From an uncultured bacterium (GTDB taxonomy: Bacteria; Actinomycetota; Coriobacteriia; Coriobacteriales; Coriobacteriaceae): 6,835 nt of DNA. The DNA lies in assembly GCA_905215835.1 (NCBI GenBank), contig CAJMRR010000112.1:1-6835 (forward strand), in the 5' to 3' direction. Below, one piece after another: positions 1 through 4,938 of the stretch; the stretch's first letter is position 1; each line of letters begins with the position of its first letter. The notes under the pieces were generated by a model. The model made no database searches. It was not told where the DNA came from and saw only the letters and a program-made list of their open reading frames with translations. A program made the position numbers and the translations under genes.

Positions 1-55
1 AACCCTGGACCTTGGGATTAAGAGTCCCCTGCTCTACCAACTGAGCTAACGACCC
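1..55 (-). tRNA. tRNA-Lys(CTT), copy 1, 3' end cut by window edge
   Basis: On the minus strand this reads as the 5' three quarters of a lysine tRNA: acceptor 5' strand GGGTCGT starting at 55, D-arm TAGCTCAGTTGGTAGAGC, and anticodon loop CTCTTAA with anticodon CTT at 20-22. The T-arm is cut after the first bases of its loop, and the acceptor 3' strand lies outside the window. All 55 bases are identical to 120-174, so it is a recent or gene-converted duplicate of the next tRNA. It is the last visible gene of a His-Lys-Lys cluster. It decodes AAG, the dominant lysine codon in GC-rich genomes. Confidence 0.95.
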
Positions 56-59
56 AAAG

Positions 60-85
60 CTAAAGTCCGTTGTGGCAGACTTTAG
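60..85. repeat. 8-bp inverted repeat between the two tRNA-Lys genes
   Basis: CTAAAGTC (60-67) and GACTTTAG (78-85) are perfect inverted copies separated by a 10-nt loop. In the minus-strand transcript this hairpin lies 13 nt after the CCA of the upstream tRNA-Lys and 4 nt before the 5' end of the downstream one. No long T-run follows, only CTTT, so a spacer or processing hairpin is more likely than a strong terminator, but its role is not proven. Confidence 0.6.
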
Positions 86-98
86 GGGAGATATCGTG

Positions 99-174
99 TG
101 GTGGGCCGTCAGGGGTTCGAACCCTGGACCTTGGGATTAAGAGTCCCCTGCTCTACCAACTGAGCTAACGACCC
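99..174 (-). tRNA. tRNA-Lys(CTT), copy 2, complete with encoded CCA
   Basis: A complete cloverleaf is readable on the minus strand. Acceptor GGGTCGT (174-168) pairs with ACGGCCC (109-103), including one G-U pair. The discriminator A is at 102 and CCA is encoded at 101-99. The T-stem is CAGGG/CCCTG around TTCGAAC. The anticodon loop CTCTTAA gives anticodon CTT (139-141). The outermost anticodon-stem pair (27-43) appears to be a G-A mismatch, shared with copy 1. GATATC abuts the gene at 175-180, and another GATATC lies 3 nt past the CCA at 90-95. It is transcribed together with tRNA-His upstream and the second tRNA-Lys downstream. Confidence 0.97.
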
Positions 175-196
175 GATATCAACACGAAGCAAGAAC

Positions 197-274
197 TGGG
201 GTGGGTAAAGGGACTCGAACCCTCGACCTACGGGACCACAACCCGTCGCTCTAGCCAACTGAGCTACACCCACC
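197..274 (-). tRNA. tRNA-His(GTG), with G-1 and encoded CCA
   Basis: The minus strand gives acceptor GTGGGTG (273-267) pairing with TACCCAC (207-201). An extra 5' G at 274 opposite C73 at 200 is the G-1 identity element of histidine tRNAs. CCA is encoded at 199-197. The anticodon loop TTGTGGT (241-235) carries anticodon GTG (237-239). The D-arm AGCTCAGTTGGCTAGAGC and T-loop TTCGAGT are standard. It is the first gene of the cluster, 27 nt downstream of the -10 box at 301-306, and 22 nt separate it from tRNA-Lys copy 2. Confidence 0.97.
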
Positions 275-300
275 GTGTCCTGTGCGCTTCGCGCTCGACT

Positions 301-329
301 ATTATTGCAAGGAACGCCATGCGATGCAA
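301..329 (-). promoter_or_regulatory. Sigma-70-type promoter of the tRNA-His-Lys-Lys cluster
   Basis: On the minus strand, -35 TTGCAT (329-324) and -10 AATAAT (306-301, 5 of 6 to consensus) are separated by exactly 17 nt. Transcription would start near 294, giving a leader of about 20 nt before the tRNA-His 5' end at 274. The -35 matches consensus only in its TTG. The AT-rich sequence at 335-364 just upstream could act as an UP element. Confidence 0.6.
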
Positions 330-336
330 GCCCCAA

Positions 337-355
337 TTTTCAAGAATTTTGAAAA
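337..355. repeat. AT-rich inverted repeat in the divergent spacer
   Basis: TTTTCAA (337-343) and TTGAAAA (349-355) form a perfect 7-bp inverted repeat with a 5-nt centre. It lies just upstream of the tRNA promoter -35 box and about 85 bp before the aminotransferase start, in a spacer clearly richer in A and T than its surroundings. It could be an operator-like palindrome or curved UP-element DNA. A short T-run (359-364) follows on the plus strand, but the stem has too few G-C pairs for a convincing terminator. I found no good -35/-10 pair for the plus-strand gene in this spacer. Confidence 0.45.
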
Positions 356-407
356 GAGTTTTTTAGATCCATTTCGGGCAAATCCCACCGGTTTCATAGG
401 AGTAAAC

Positions 408-443
408 TTGCCCCACTGCAAATGCTCGAAAGGACCGTCATGA
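408..443 (+). CDS. Possible 11-codon leader ORF overlapping the aminotransferase start
   Basis: A good Shine-Dalgarno, AGGAG (398-402), is followed after 5 nt by TTG (408-410). This opens a frame MPHCKCSKGPS that stops at TGA 441-443. The stop overlaps the aminotransferase ATG at 440-442 in an ATGA arrangement, the classic geometry of translational coupling. No start codon of the aminotransferase frame lies at a usable distance from this Shine-Dalgarno. The peptide is very short, starts with a rare codon and has no homology I recognise, so chance is a real alternative. Confidence 0.25.
   Translation: MPHCKCSKGPS
428..434 (+). promoter_or_regulatory. Shine-Dalgarno that fixes the aminotransferase start at 440
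   Basis: GAAAGGA ends 5 nt before ATG 440-442, which is ideal spacing. The upstream in-frame ATG at 422 has only C/A-rich sequence in front of it and its nearest AGGAG is about 20 nt away. The start at 440 is therefore preferred, removing six residues from the longest reading. Confidence 0.7.
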
Positions 444-1621
444 AAGAACTCTCCAGCCGCACGGCAAGATTTACCGATTCGGTCATCCGCCGCATGACAC
501 GCATCTCCAATAAGTACGGCGCTGTCAATCTCTCGCAGGGCTTTCCCGACTTCGATCCCCCGGCGCAGCTGCTCGATAGCCTCAGCGCCATCGCCAGCGA
601 CCCCAAGCCGCTCTATCACCAGTACTCCATCACCTGGGGCTCCCAGGCCATGCGCGAGGCGCTTGCCGCCAAGCAGGAGCATTTTATGGGCATGCCGGTG
701 AACCCCAACGAGAATATCGTAGTCACCTGCGGCTCCACCGAGGCCATGATGGCCGCCATGATGACGGTCACGAACCCCGGCGACAAGGTCGTCATCTTCT
801 CGCCGTTCTATGAGAACTACGGCGCCGACACGATCCTTTCGGGTGCCGAGCCCATCTACGTGCCGCTCAACCCGCCTGCGTTCGACTTTGACCGTGAGGT
901 GCTCGAGGCGGCCTTCCGCGACAACGATCCCAAGGCCATCGTCCTGTGCAACCCTTCCAACCCCTGCGGCAAGGTCTTTACGCGCGAGGAGCTCACCTTT
1001 ATCGCCGACCTCTGCAAAAAGTACGACGCCTACTGCATCACCGATGAGGTATACGAGCACATCGTCTACGCACCCCATGAGCACGTCTACATGGCCACGC
1101 TGCCTGGCATGTTCGAGCGAACCATCAGCTGCAGCTCGCTGTCTAAGACGTACTCCATCACCGGCTGGCGTCTTGGCTACACCATTGCCCCGGCCCAGAT
1201 CACCGAGCGCATCAAGAAGGTCCACGACTTCCTCACCGTGGGTGCCGCCGCTCCCCTGCAGGAAGCCGTCGTCACCGCCCTCAACTTCGACGACAGCTAT
1301 TACGATGAGGTCCTTGACCTCTATACCGCCAAACGTGACCTGTTCTGCCAGGGACTCGACAGCATCGGTCTTGAGCATAACGTGCCGCAGGGCGCCTACT
1401 ACGTGATGATGGATATCTCTGAGTTTGGCTACGACAGCGACCTCGAGTTCTGCGAGGACCTGGCCTCAAAGGTGGGCGTGGGCGCCGTGCCCGGCTCGAG
1501 CTTCTTCCGCGAGCCCGTCAACCATCTGATTCGTTTCCACTTTGCCAAGCGTGACGAGACGCTCAACGCGGCGCTGGAGAACCTCAAGTCCCTGCGTGAT
1601 AAAATCAAACCGCGCGGGTAA
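440..1621 (+). CDS. PLP-dependent class I/II aminotransferase
   Basis: This encodes a 393-residue soluble fold-type I transaminase, a normal full length for the family. Visible motifs (numbered from the ATG at 440) are the N-terminal substrate loop NLSQGFPDFD (30-39); GSTE (98-101), the PLP phosphate region; NPSNPCGK (171-178), with the PLP-contacting Asn174; TDEVY (201-205), with Asp202 for the pyridine nitrogen; SSLSKTYSITGWR (232-244), with Lys236 forming the Schiff base; and RFHFAK, with Arg365 for the substrate carboxylate. The NLSQGFPDF signature is typical of the kynurenine/methionine aminotransferase (YbdL-like) branch and related aspartate aminotransferases. The exact amino donor cannot be read from sequence. 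The reaction is reversible amino-group transfer from an amino acid to a 2-oxoacid in the cytoplasm. It is followed by its own terminator, so it is probably monocistronic. Confidence 0.93.
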   Translation: MKELSSRTARFTDSVIRRMTRISNKYGAVNLSQGFPDFDPPAQLLDSLSAIASDPKPLYHQYSITWGSQAMREALAAKQEHFMGMPVNPNENIVVTCGSTEAMMAAMMTVTNPGDKVVIFSPFYENYGADTILSGAEPIYVPLNPPAFDFDREVLEAAFRDNDPKAIVLCNPSNPCGKVFTREELTFIADLCKKYDAYCITDEVYEHIVYAPHEHVYMATLPGMFERTISCSSLSKTYSITGWRLGYTIAPAQITERIKKVHDFLTVGAAAPLQEAVVTALNFDDSYYDEVLDLYTAKRDLFCQGLDSIGLEHNVPQGAYYVMMDISEFGYDSDLEFCEDLASKVGVGAVPGSSFFREPVNHLIRFHFAKRDETLNAALENLKSLRDKIKPRG

Positions 1622-1646
1622 GGACGGCCCGGCAACTAAAGTAACT

Positions 1647-1689
1647 AAAGAAGCCCCGCACCGCCCGCCGCGTTGCGAGGCTTCTTTTT
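1647..1689 (+). terminator. Intrinsic terminator after the aminotransferase
   Basis: AAAGAAGCC (1647-1655) pairs perfectly over 9 bp with GGCTTCTTT (1679-1687). After one mismatch, CGCA/TGCG (1657-1660/1674-1677) extends the stem. The 3' side runs into five T residues (1685-1689). It lies 25 nt past the stop codon and separates the aminotransferase from the kinase gene. Confidence 0.85.
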
Positions 1690-1696
1690 ATAGCGC

Positions 1697-1724
1697 TTTC
1701 TTAAATGGTTTAGAGCTCTATACT
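1697..1724 (+). promoter_or_regulatory. Probable promoter of the ROK kinase gene
   Basis: A strong -10 box TATACT (1719-1724, 5 of 6 to consensus) lies in AT-rich sequence after the upstream terminator. The best -35 at usable spacing (TTTCTT, 1697-1702, 16-nt spacer) is weak, so an activator or a poorly conserved -35 is possible. Predicted transcription start is near 1731, giving a leader of about 32 nt. The Shine-Dalgarno GAGAGGA (1751-1757) lies 5 nt before the ATG at 1763. Confidence 0.5.
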
Positions 1725-1762
1725 TTAGTCATGGAGCAACTCGTCCCAGAGAGAGGAATATT

Positions 1763-2653
1763 ATGGCAGAGCAGCAGCTTATCGGAGCGCTCGAGGCCGG
1801 CGGCACCAAGATGGTCTGCGCCACGGGCTATGCAGACGGCACGGTCCTGGAGCGTGAGCAGATCGCGACCACGACCCCGCAGGAGACCGTCGAGGCCGTC
1901 AACGCGTGGTTTGCCGACAAGGGCATCGCCGCGCTGGGCATCGGCGCCTTTGGCCCCACCGCAGTCAACCCCGCCTCGCCCCAATACGGCAAGATCCTGG
2001 AGACGCCCAAAACGGCATGGCGCTACTTTGACCTGCTGGGCACTATCCAAAACGAGCTCAATATCCCCTGCGGCTACGACACCGACGTCAACGTTGCCTG
2101 CTTGGGCGAGGTCACCTTTGGTTGCGCCCAGGGCCTCACGGACGTGGTCTACCTGACCATCGGCACCGGTGTGGGCGCCGGCGTGCTCTCGGGCGGTAAG
2201 CTCGTACACGGCATGATGCATCCCGAGGCCGGCCACATCCTGGTCACGCGCGACCCGCGCGACACCATCGGCGAGCATAGCGCTTGCCCCTTCCATGACA
2301 ACTGCCTCGAGGGCCTCATCGCCGGCCCCGGCGTTAAAAAGCGCTGGGATGGCAAGAGCGCCGGAGACATGGCCGATGACCCAGAGGCCATGGACCTGCT
2401 CGCAGGCTATCTAGCACAGGCGCTCATGACCTACACGCTGTGCTACGCGCCGCAAAAGATCATCATCGGCGGCGGTGTGGCCGACCACACCCCCATCGTG
2501 CCGCTCGCACGCAAAAAGTGTGCCGAGATGCTCAACGGCTATATCGTCACGCCCGAGGTCAACGACATCGATAACTACATCGTCAACAACAGCCTCGAGA
2601 GCAAGCAGGGCATCATGGGCTGCCTGGCCCTGGGCGCACAGGCGCTTCAGTAG
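1763..2653 (+). CDS. ROK-family sugar kinase, probable fructokinase
   Basis: This 296-residue protein is the usual size for a single-domain ROK kinase without a DNA-binding domain. Such enzymes phosphorylate a hexose with ATP in the cytoplasm. Visible elements are the phosphate-1 loop EAGGTK (11-16); AFGPTAVNP (62-70); the general-base Asp108 in TDVN; the phosphate-2 loop IGTGVGAG (133-140); and the ROK zinc motif with His158 (PEAGHIL), Cys175, His178 and Cys181 in CPFHDNCLEGL. IIIGGGV (233-239) belongs to the C-terminal nucleotide region. Segments such as FGP...NP.SP.YG, TPK.AWR and HPE.GHILV resemble the B. subtilis YdhR/GmuE and ScrK fructokinase group more than glucokinases. Mannose or other hexoses remain possible substrates. 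No transporter or glycosidase gene adjoins it, so context does not settle the sugar. It has its own promoter and terminator. Confidence 0.92.
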   Translation: MAEQQLIGALEAGGTKMVCATGYADGTVLEREQIATTTPQETVEAVNAWFADKGIAALGIGAFGPTAVNPASPQYGKILETPKTAWRYFDLLGTIQNELNIPCGYDTDVNVACLGEVTFGCAQGLTDVVYLTIGTGVGAGVLSGGKLVHGMMHPEAGHILVTRDPRDTIGEHSACPFHDNCLEGLIAGPGVKKRWDGKSAGDMADDPEAMDLLAGYLAQALMTYTLCYAPQKIIIGGGVADHTPIVPLARKKCAEMLNGYIVTPEVNDIDNYIVNNSLESKQGIMGCLALGAQALQ

Positions 2654-2736
2654 CAGACGCACCCACAGGGCGTGGCGCGCCCGGCAAATCCGACCTACGG
2701 AACGACGCCACCACGCCTCATATAAGCCCTCAAATA

Positions 2737-2782
2737 AAAAAGGCCGCCTAGGATCAAACAATACGTCCTAGGCGGCCTTTTT
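2737..2782. terminator. Bidirectional terminator between kinase and VanZ genes
   Basis: A perfect 17-bp stem (2737-2753 with 2766-2782) has a 12-nt loop. The core GGCCGCCTAGGA/TCCTAGGCGGCC is flanked by an A-run on the left and a T-run on the right, so each strand gives a GC-rich hairpin followed by U residues. It serves the plus-strand kinase and the minus-strand VanZ gene. The right arm also encodes the last four residues and the stop codon of the VanZ-family protein. Confidence 0.95.
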
Positions 2783-3217
2783 AGCGCACATCAGCGACCG
2801 TAAGAGATATCGGAGCACAACGCCCGTTGCCGCTCCACAGCAGTCGATCATCACATCGGTGATCATGCCGGCGCGTCCCGGCACAAAGAGCTGAATCGTC
2901 TCGTCGATCGAGGGAATCAGCAGCAGGAACACCGCCGTGGGCAGCAGCACGTCAAAGGTGCGCCGGCCCTCAAAATCAAAGGCGTGCGTTGCCAAGATGC
3001 CGAGCACCATATACTCGGTAAAATGCGCGCACTTGCGAACAACAAAGTTGGTCACCCATTCATATGGAAGTCCCACGCTGTGCAGGAAACCGCGGATAGC
3101 TTCCATGACCGTTAGGCTCAGCGAGCCCGACCCCGAGCCGGGAACCAGCGAATTGCCCCAGATCAAGAGCGCCATCAGGCAGGTCACGACCGCCCATTTT
3201 CGATTGATCTTAACCAT
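2768..3217 (-). CDS. VanZ-family integral membrane protein
   Basis: This is a 149-residue protein with about four hydrophobic segments (roughly 8-22, 66-80, 88-103 and 119-138). The two hallmarks of VanZ-like proteins are clear: RKCAHFTEY (61-69) and the loop DETIQLFVPGRAG (105-117) followed by TDVMID. The family is named after VanZ of vancomycin/teicoplanin resistance clusters, but most chromosomal members have unknown function, and nothing here points to glycopeptide resistance. The start lies 7 nt after the stop of the upstream gene. A GGAGG inside that gene's last codons sits 12 nt before the ATG, slightly long spacing, which suggests translational coupling in a two-gene operon. The gene ends inside the convergent terminator, and its final codons AAA AAG GCC GCC TAG form one arm of the hairpin. 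Confidence 0.9.
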   Translation of the reverse strand: MVKINRKWAVVTCLMALLIWGNSLVPGSGSGSLSLTVMEAIRGFLHSVGLPYEWVTNFVVRKCAHFTEYMVLGILATHAFDFEGRRTFDVLLPTAVFLLLIPSIDETIQLFVPGRAGMITDVMIDCCGAATGVVLRYLLRSLMCAKKAA

Positions 3218-3224
3218 GCAGAAG

Positions 3225-4625
3225 TTATGCCTCCGCGCGGAGCGGCGCGAAGCTGGCGGTACCGCCCTCGATAACGCTCAGGTAGGCACGGCCCGTACGC
3301 TTGGCGGTAGAGGACTGCAGGCGCTCGATCTCTTCCTCGAGGATCTGATTGACGCGCTCGTGACGACGGTTTTCCATAATGCCGGCGGCAATAGCCTCGG
3401 CCCGCTCGATGCTCTCGCGCGAGATACGGGCAGTATCCTCGGGGAACACAGCGCTGTGACGGCCGACATAGGCGGGGGCAGCAGGCTGAGGGGCAGCGAC
3501 GGGAGCGGGGGCTGCAACAGGAGCAGGCTCGTCAATCTCATCCAGAATCGCGGTGGCGGCGGCCCACATGTCCTCGTGGCCCGAGTAATCAGCCATGGGG
3601 ACATCAACCTCGAGTGAGGCATCCGGAAGGTCGCCGGTGTCGATGCGATCTTGGGCATCAATCGATGCGGTGATGGCTGCAGGCTCATCGAGGTCATCGA
3701 GATCGATGTCCACGGCACCGGAGATGATAGGCATGCTGGCGAGGTTTGCATTGTACGGCGCAGCCTCAGCCGCCTGCTGCTGGGCAGGAGCGCCCCAAAG
3801 CGAGCTTTCGGCGGCACGGCGGGCGGCAACGGCCTCCTCGTCCGCAGTCATGGCTTCATCAACGTACGAATTGTCGGCAGAAGCGTTCGCGTCCGCCGAG
3901 GTAGCGTTGTAGGCGTTATTGGCCGCCGCGTTGGCAACGAGTGCCACGAAAGCTGCCGTGCTGCCCGCAGGGGCGGCCTGGGAACCAGACACAGCGCGTG
4001 CCGCGGCGGCGATGTCGTCGCGATTGAAGGAGCCGGTCTGCCCGCCGTTGGTGAGCTCGTCGATGGCGACTTGATAGACGTCGCGCGAGTGTGCAGGGTC
4101 GCAGCTCACCGGCGAATCGTCGTCGAGCATACTGTCGATCATGGACCAAGCCTCGTCCTCGTCCATAGCATCTGCGGCTCGCGCGATGGTAGGGACGCCA
4201 TCATCGGCATGACGGCGCTGGAACGCACCAGTCAGGCCGGAAAGGAATGCCGAGGTAGACTGCTCCGCCTGAGCCTGAGAATCAGAAGCCGCAGCGTAAG
4301 GAGTCGCATCCTGCTGCTGAGCTGAAATCGAGGCGGTCTTGAACTCGCTTTGATGCTGATTGAGATTGGCGGCACCGCCCATGGCATCGGGCTGGAACAG
4401 ACGCTCTTCACGCTGCGCACGATACTCGGAGATACCCAGCGAGGCGGCATAGATGCCCACGCCCGCCACCGCGCCCACGGCGAAGGGAACCGCACCCGCC
4501 ACGACCGTCTCGTTCACAGACGAAAACGGCAGCGTCGCGGCATACATAACCACGGGAGCGGCAAGGCCGATCCCGCACGAAAGTCCGGCAAGGACTGCTC
4601 GTTGTGTTGCATCAGAAGAAGCCAT
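3225..4625 (-). CDS. Membrane-anchored acidic protein of unknown function
   Basis: I do not recognise a family. The 466-residue product starts MASSDATQR and has two close N-terminal helices (about 10-31 and 39-64) joined by a short loop. A basic stretch EYRAQREER (67-75) after them predicts a hairpin anchor with both ends in the cytoplasm. The remaining 390 residues are mostly low complexity: rich in Ala, Gln, Asp and Glu, with acidic clusters near 152-171, 305-315 and 362-367, an Asn/Ala stretch at 232-252, and a Pro/Ala linker at 367-386. The C-terminal part (about 399-440) is a charged, probably helical or coiled segment ending in RAYLSVIEGG (446-455). The start at 4625 is chosen over an ATG nine codons upstream because GGGGAG lies 5 nt before it. 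It precedes the VanZ gene by 7 nt and has its own promoter. A scaffold or envelope-associated role is only a guess. Confidence 0.8.
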   Translation of the reverse strand: MASSDATQRAVLAGLSCGIGLAAPVVMYAATLPFSSVNETVVAGAVPFAVGAVAGVGIYAASLGISEYRAQREERLFQPDAMGGAANLNQHQSEFKTASISAQQQDATPYAAASDSQAQAEQSTSAFLSGLTGAFQRRHADDGVPTIARAADAMDEDEAWSMIDSMLDDDSPVSCDPAHSRDVYQVAIDELTNGGQTGSFNRDDIAAAARAVSGSQAAPAGSTAAFVALVANAAANNAYNATSADANASADNSYVDEAMTADEEAVAARRAAESSLWGAPAQQQAAEAAPYNANLASMPIISGAVDIDLDDLDEPAAITASIDAQDRIDTGDLPDASLEVDVPMADYSGHEDMWAAATAILDEIDEPAPVAAPAPVAAPQPAAPAYVGRHSAVFPEDTARISRESIERAEAIAAGIMENRRHERVNQILEEEIERLQSSTAKRTGRAYLSVIEGGTASFAPLRAEA

Positions 4626-4630
4626 GAGCT

Positions 4631-4636
4631 CTCCCC
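4631..4636 (-). promoter_or_regulatory. Shine-Dalgarno that fixes the membrane-protein start at 4625
   Basis: On the minus strand GGGGAG sits 5 nt before the ATG at 4625-4623. A longer reading from the ATG at 4652 would place this Shine-Dalgarno inside the coding region, adding residues MGAGRWGEL, and has no comparable site in front of it. Confidence 0.7.
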
Positions 4637-4691
4637 ATCTTCCAGCACCCAAATCGCATCATTCAGTTGGCTGCGCGAGAGAAGATGAAGC

Positions 4692-4704
4692 GGGGCTATG
4701 CCCC
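4692..4704 (-). promoter_or_regulatory. Small hairpin in the long leader of the membrane-protein operon
   Basis: GGGGC/GCCCC with a 3-nt loop lies in the roughly 130-nt untranslated leader between the predicted start (near 4755) and the ATG at 4625. No T-run follows, so it is not a terminator. I recognise no riboswitch class. The rest of the leader shows no obvious conserved structure by eye. Confidence 0.35.
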
Positions 4705-4761
4705 AAAGCAACGGTATATGGTTCGTTTCATCTGCGTTATCCGTCGCGAAGCTTAAAAGCT

Positions 4762-4790
4762 ATTATGCGAAACCGCCCTGTCGATTGCAA
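4762..4790 (-). promoter_or_regulatory. Sigma-70-type promoter of the membrane-protein/VanZ operon
   Basis: On the minus strand, -35 TTGCAA (4790-4785) and -10 CATAAT (4767-4762, 5 of 6 to consensus) are separated by 17 nt. It lies between the rho terminator and the operon, 137 nt upstream of the ATG at 4625. A short inverted repeat AGCTT-AA-AAGCT (4750-4761) overlaps the predicted start site and could be an operator. The -35 TTGC resembles that of the tRNA promoter at 324-329. Confidence 0.65.
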
Positions 4791-4870
4791 GCGACGATGT
4801 CGGATTGAAACGGGAAACCTGCTGCTTGCCAGTCTTATGGTCAAAAATAAGCGCGGAGCGGCGATATAGA

Positions 4871-4901
4871 AAAGGGCCGAGGCTCAAAGCCCCGACCCTT
4901 T
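4871..4901 (-). terminator. Intrinsic terminator after rho
   Basis: AAAGGG (4871-4876) pairs with CCCTTT (4896-4901). After small mismatches the stem continues with CG/CG and GGCT/AGCC around a 3-nt loop. On the minus strand the stem ends in TTTT followed by CTATAT. It starts 38 nt past the rho stop codon and ends rho transcription before the next promoter. A shorter T-run on the plus strand makes weak bidirectional activity possible. Confidence 0.8.
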
Positions 4902-4938
4902 ATTGCATTGATGACTATCGCTGCGCGTGGATGACAAC

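Noticed and set aside
109..336. Minus-strand open frame of 75 codons across the tRNA genes
   Set aside because: It is a translation of tRNA-Lys and tRNA-His. Strings such as GVAQLARATG and SLAQLVEQGT are well-known artefacts of reading tRNA genes as protein.
302..1378. 358-codon minus-strand open frame opposite the aminotransferase
   Set aside because: It is an antisense shadow in GC-rich DNA. The plus strand here encodes every motif of a transaminase, and the antisense product has no recognisable domain or ribosome binding site.
2668..2718. GGCGTGG/CCACGCC inverted repeat downstream of the kinase
   Set aside because: It is 7 bp with a 35-nt loop in GC-rich sequence, is weak, and is superseded by the strong terminator that follows.
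2768..3217. Glycopeptide resistance locus suggested by the VanZ-family gene
   Set aside because: No vanA/vanH/vanX-type gene or regulator is nearby. VanZ-like proteins are widespread in genomes without resistance.
3651..4325. 224-codon plus-strand frame opposite the acidic membrane protein
   Set aside because: Its Arg/Gly-rich composition is what an antisense reading of Ala/Asp/Glu codons gives, and it has no start signal.
4453..4869. 138-codon plus-strand open frame ending just before the hairpin at 4871
   Set aside because: It overlaps the membrane-protein gene and its promoter on the other strand, has no Shine-Dalgarno or domain, and the hairpin is better explained as the rho terminator.
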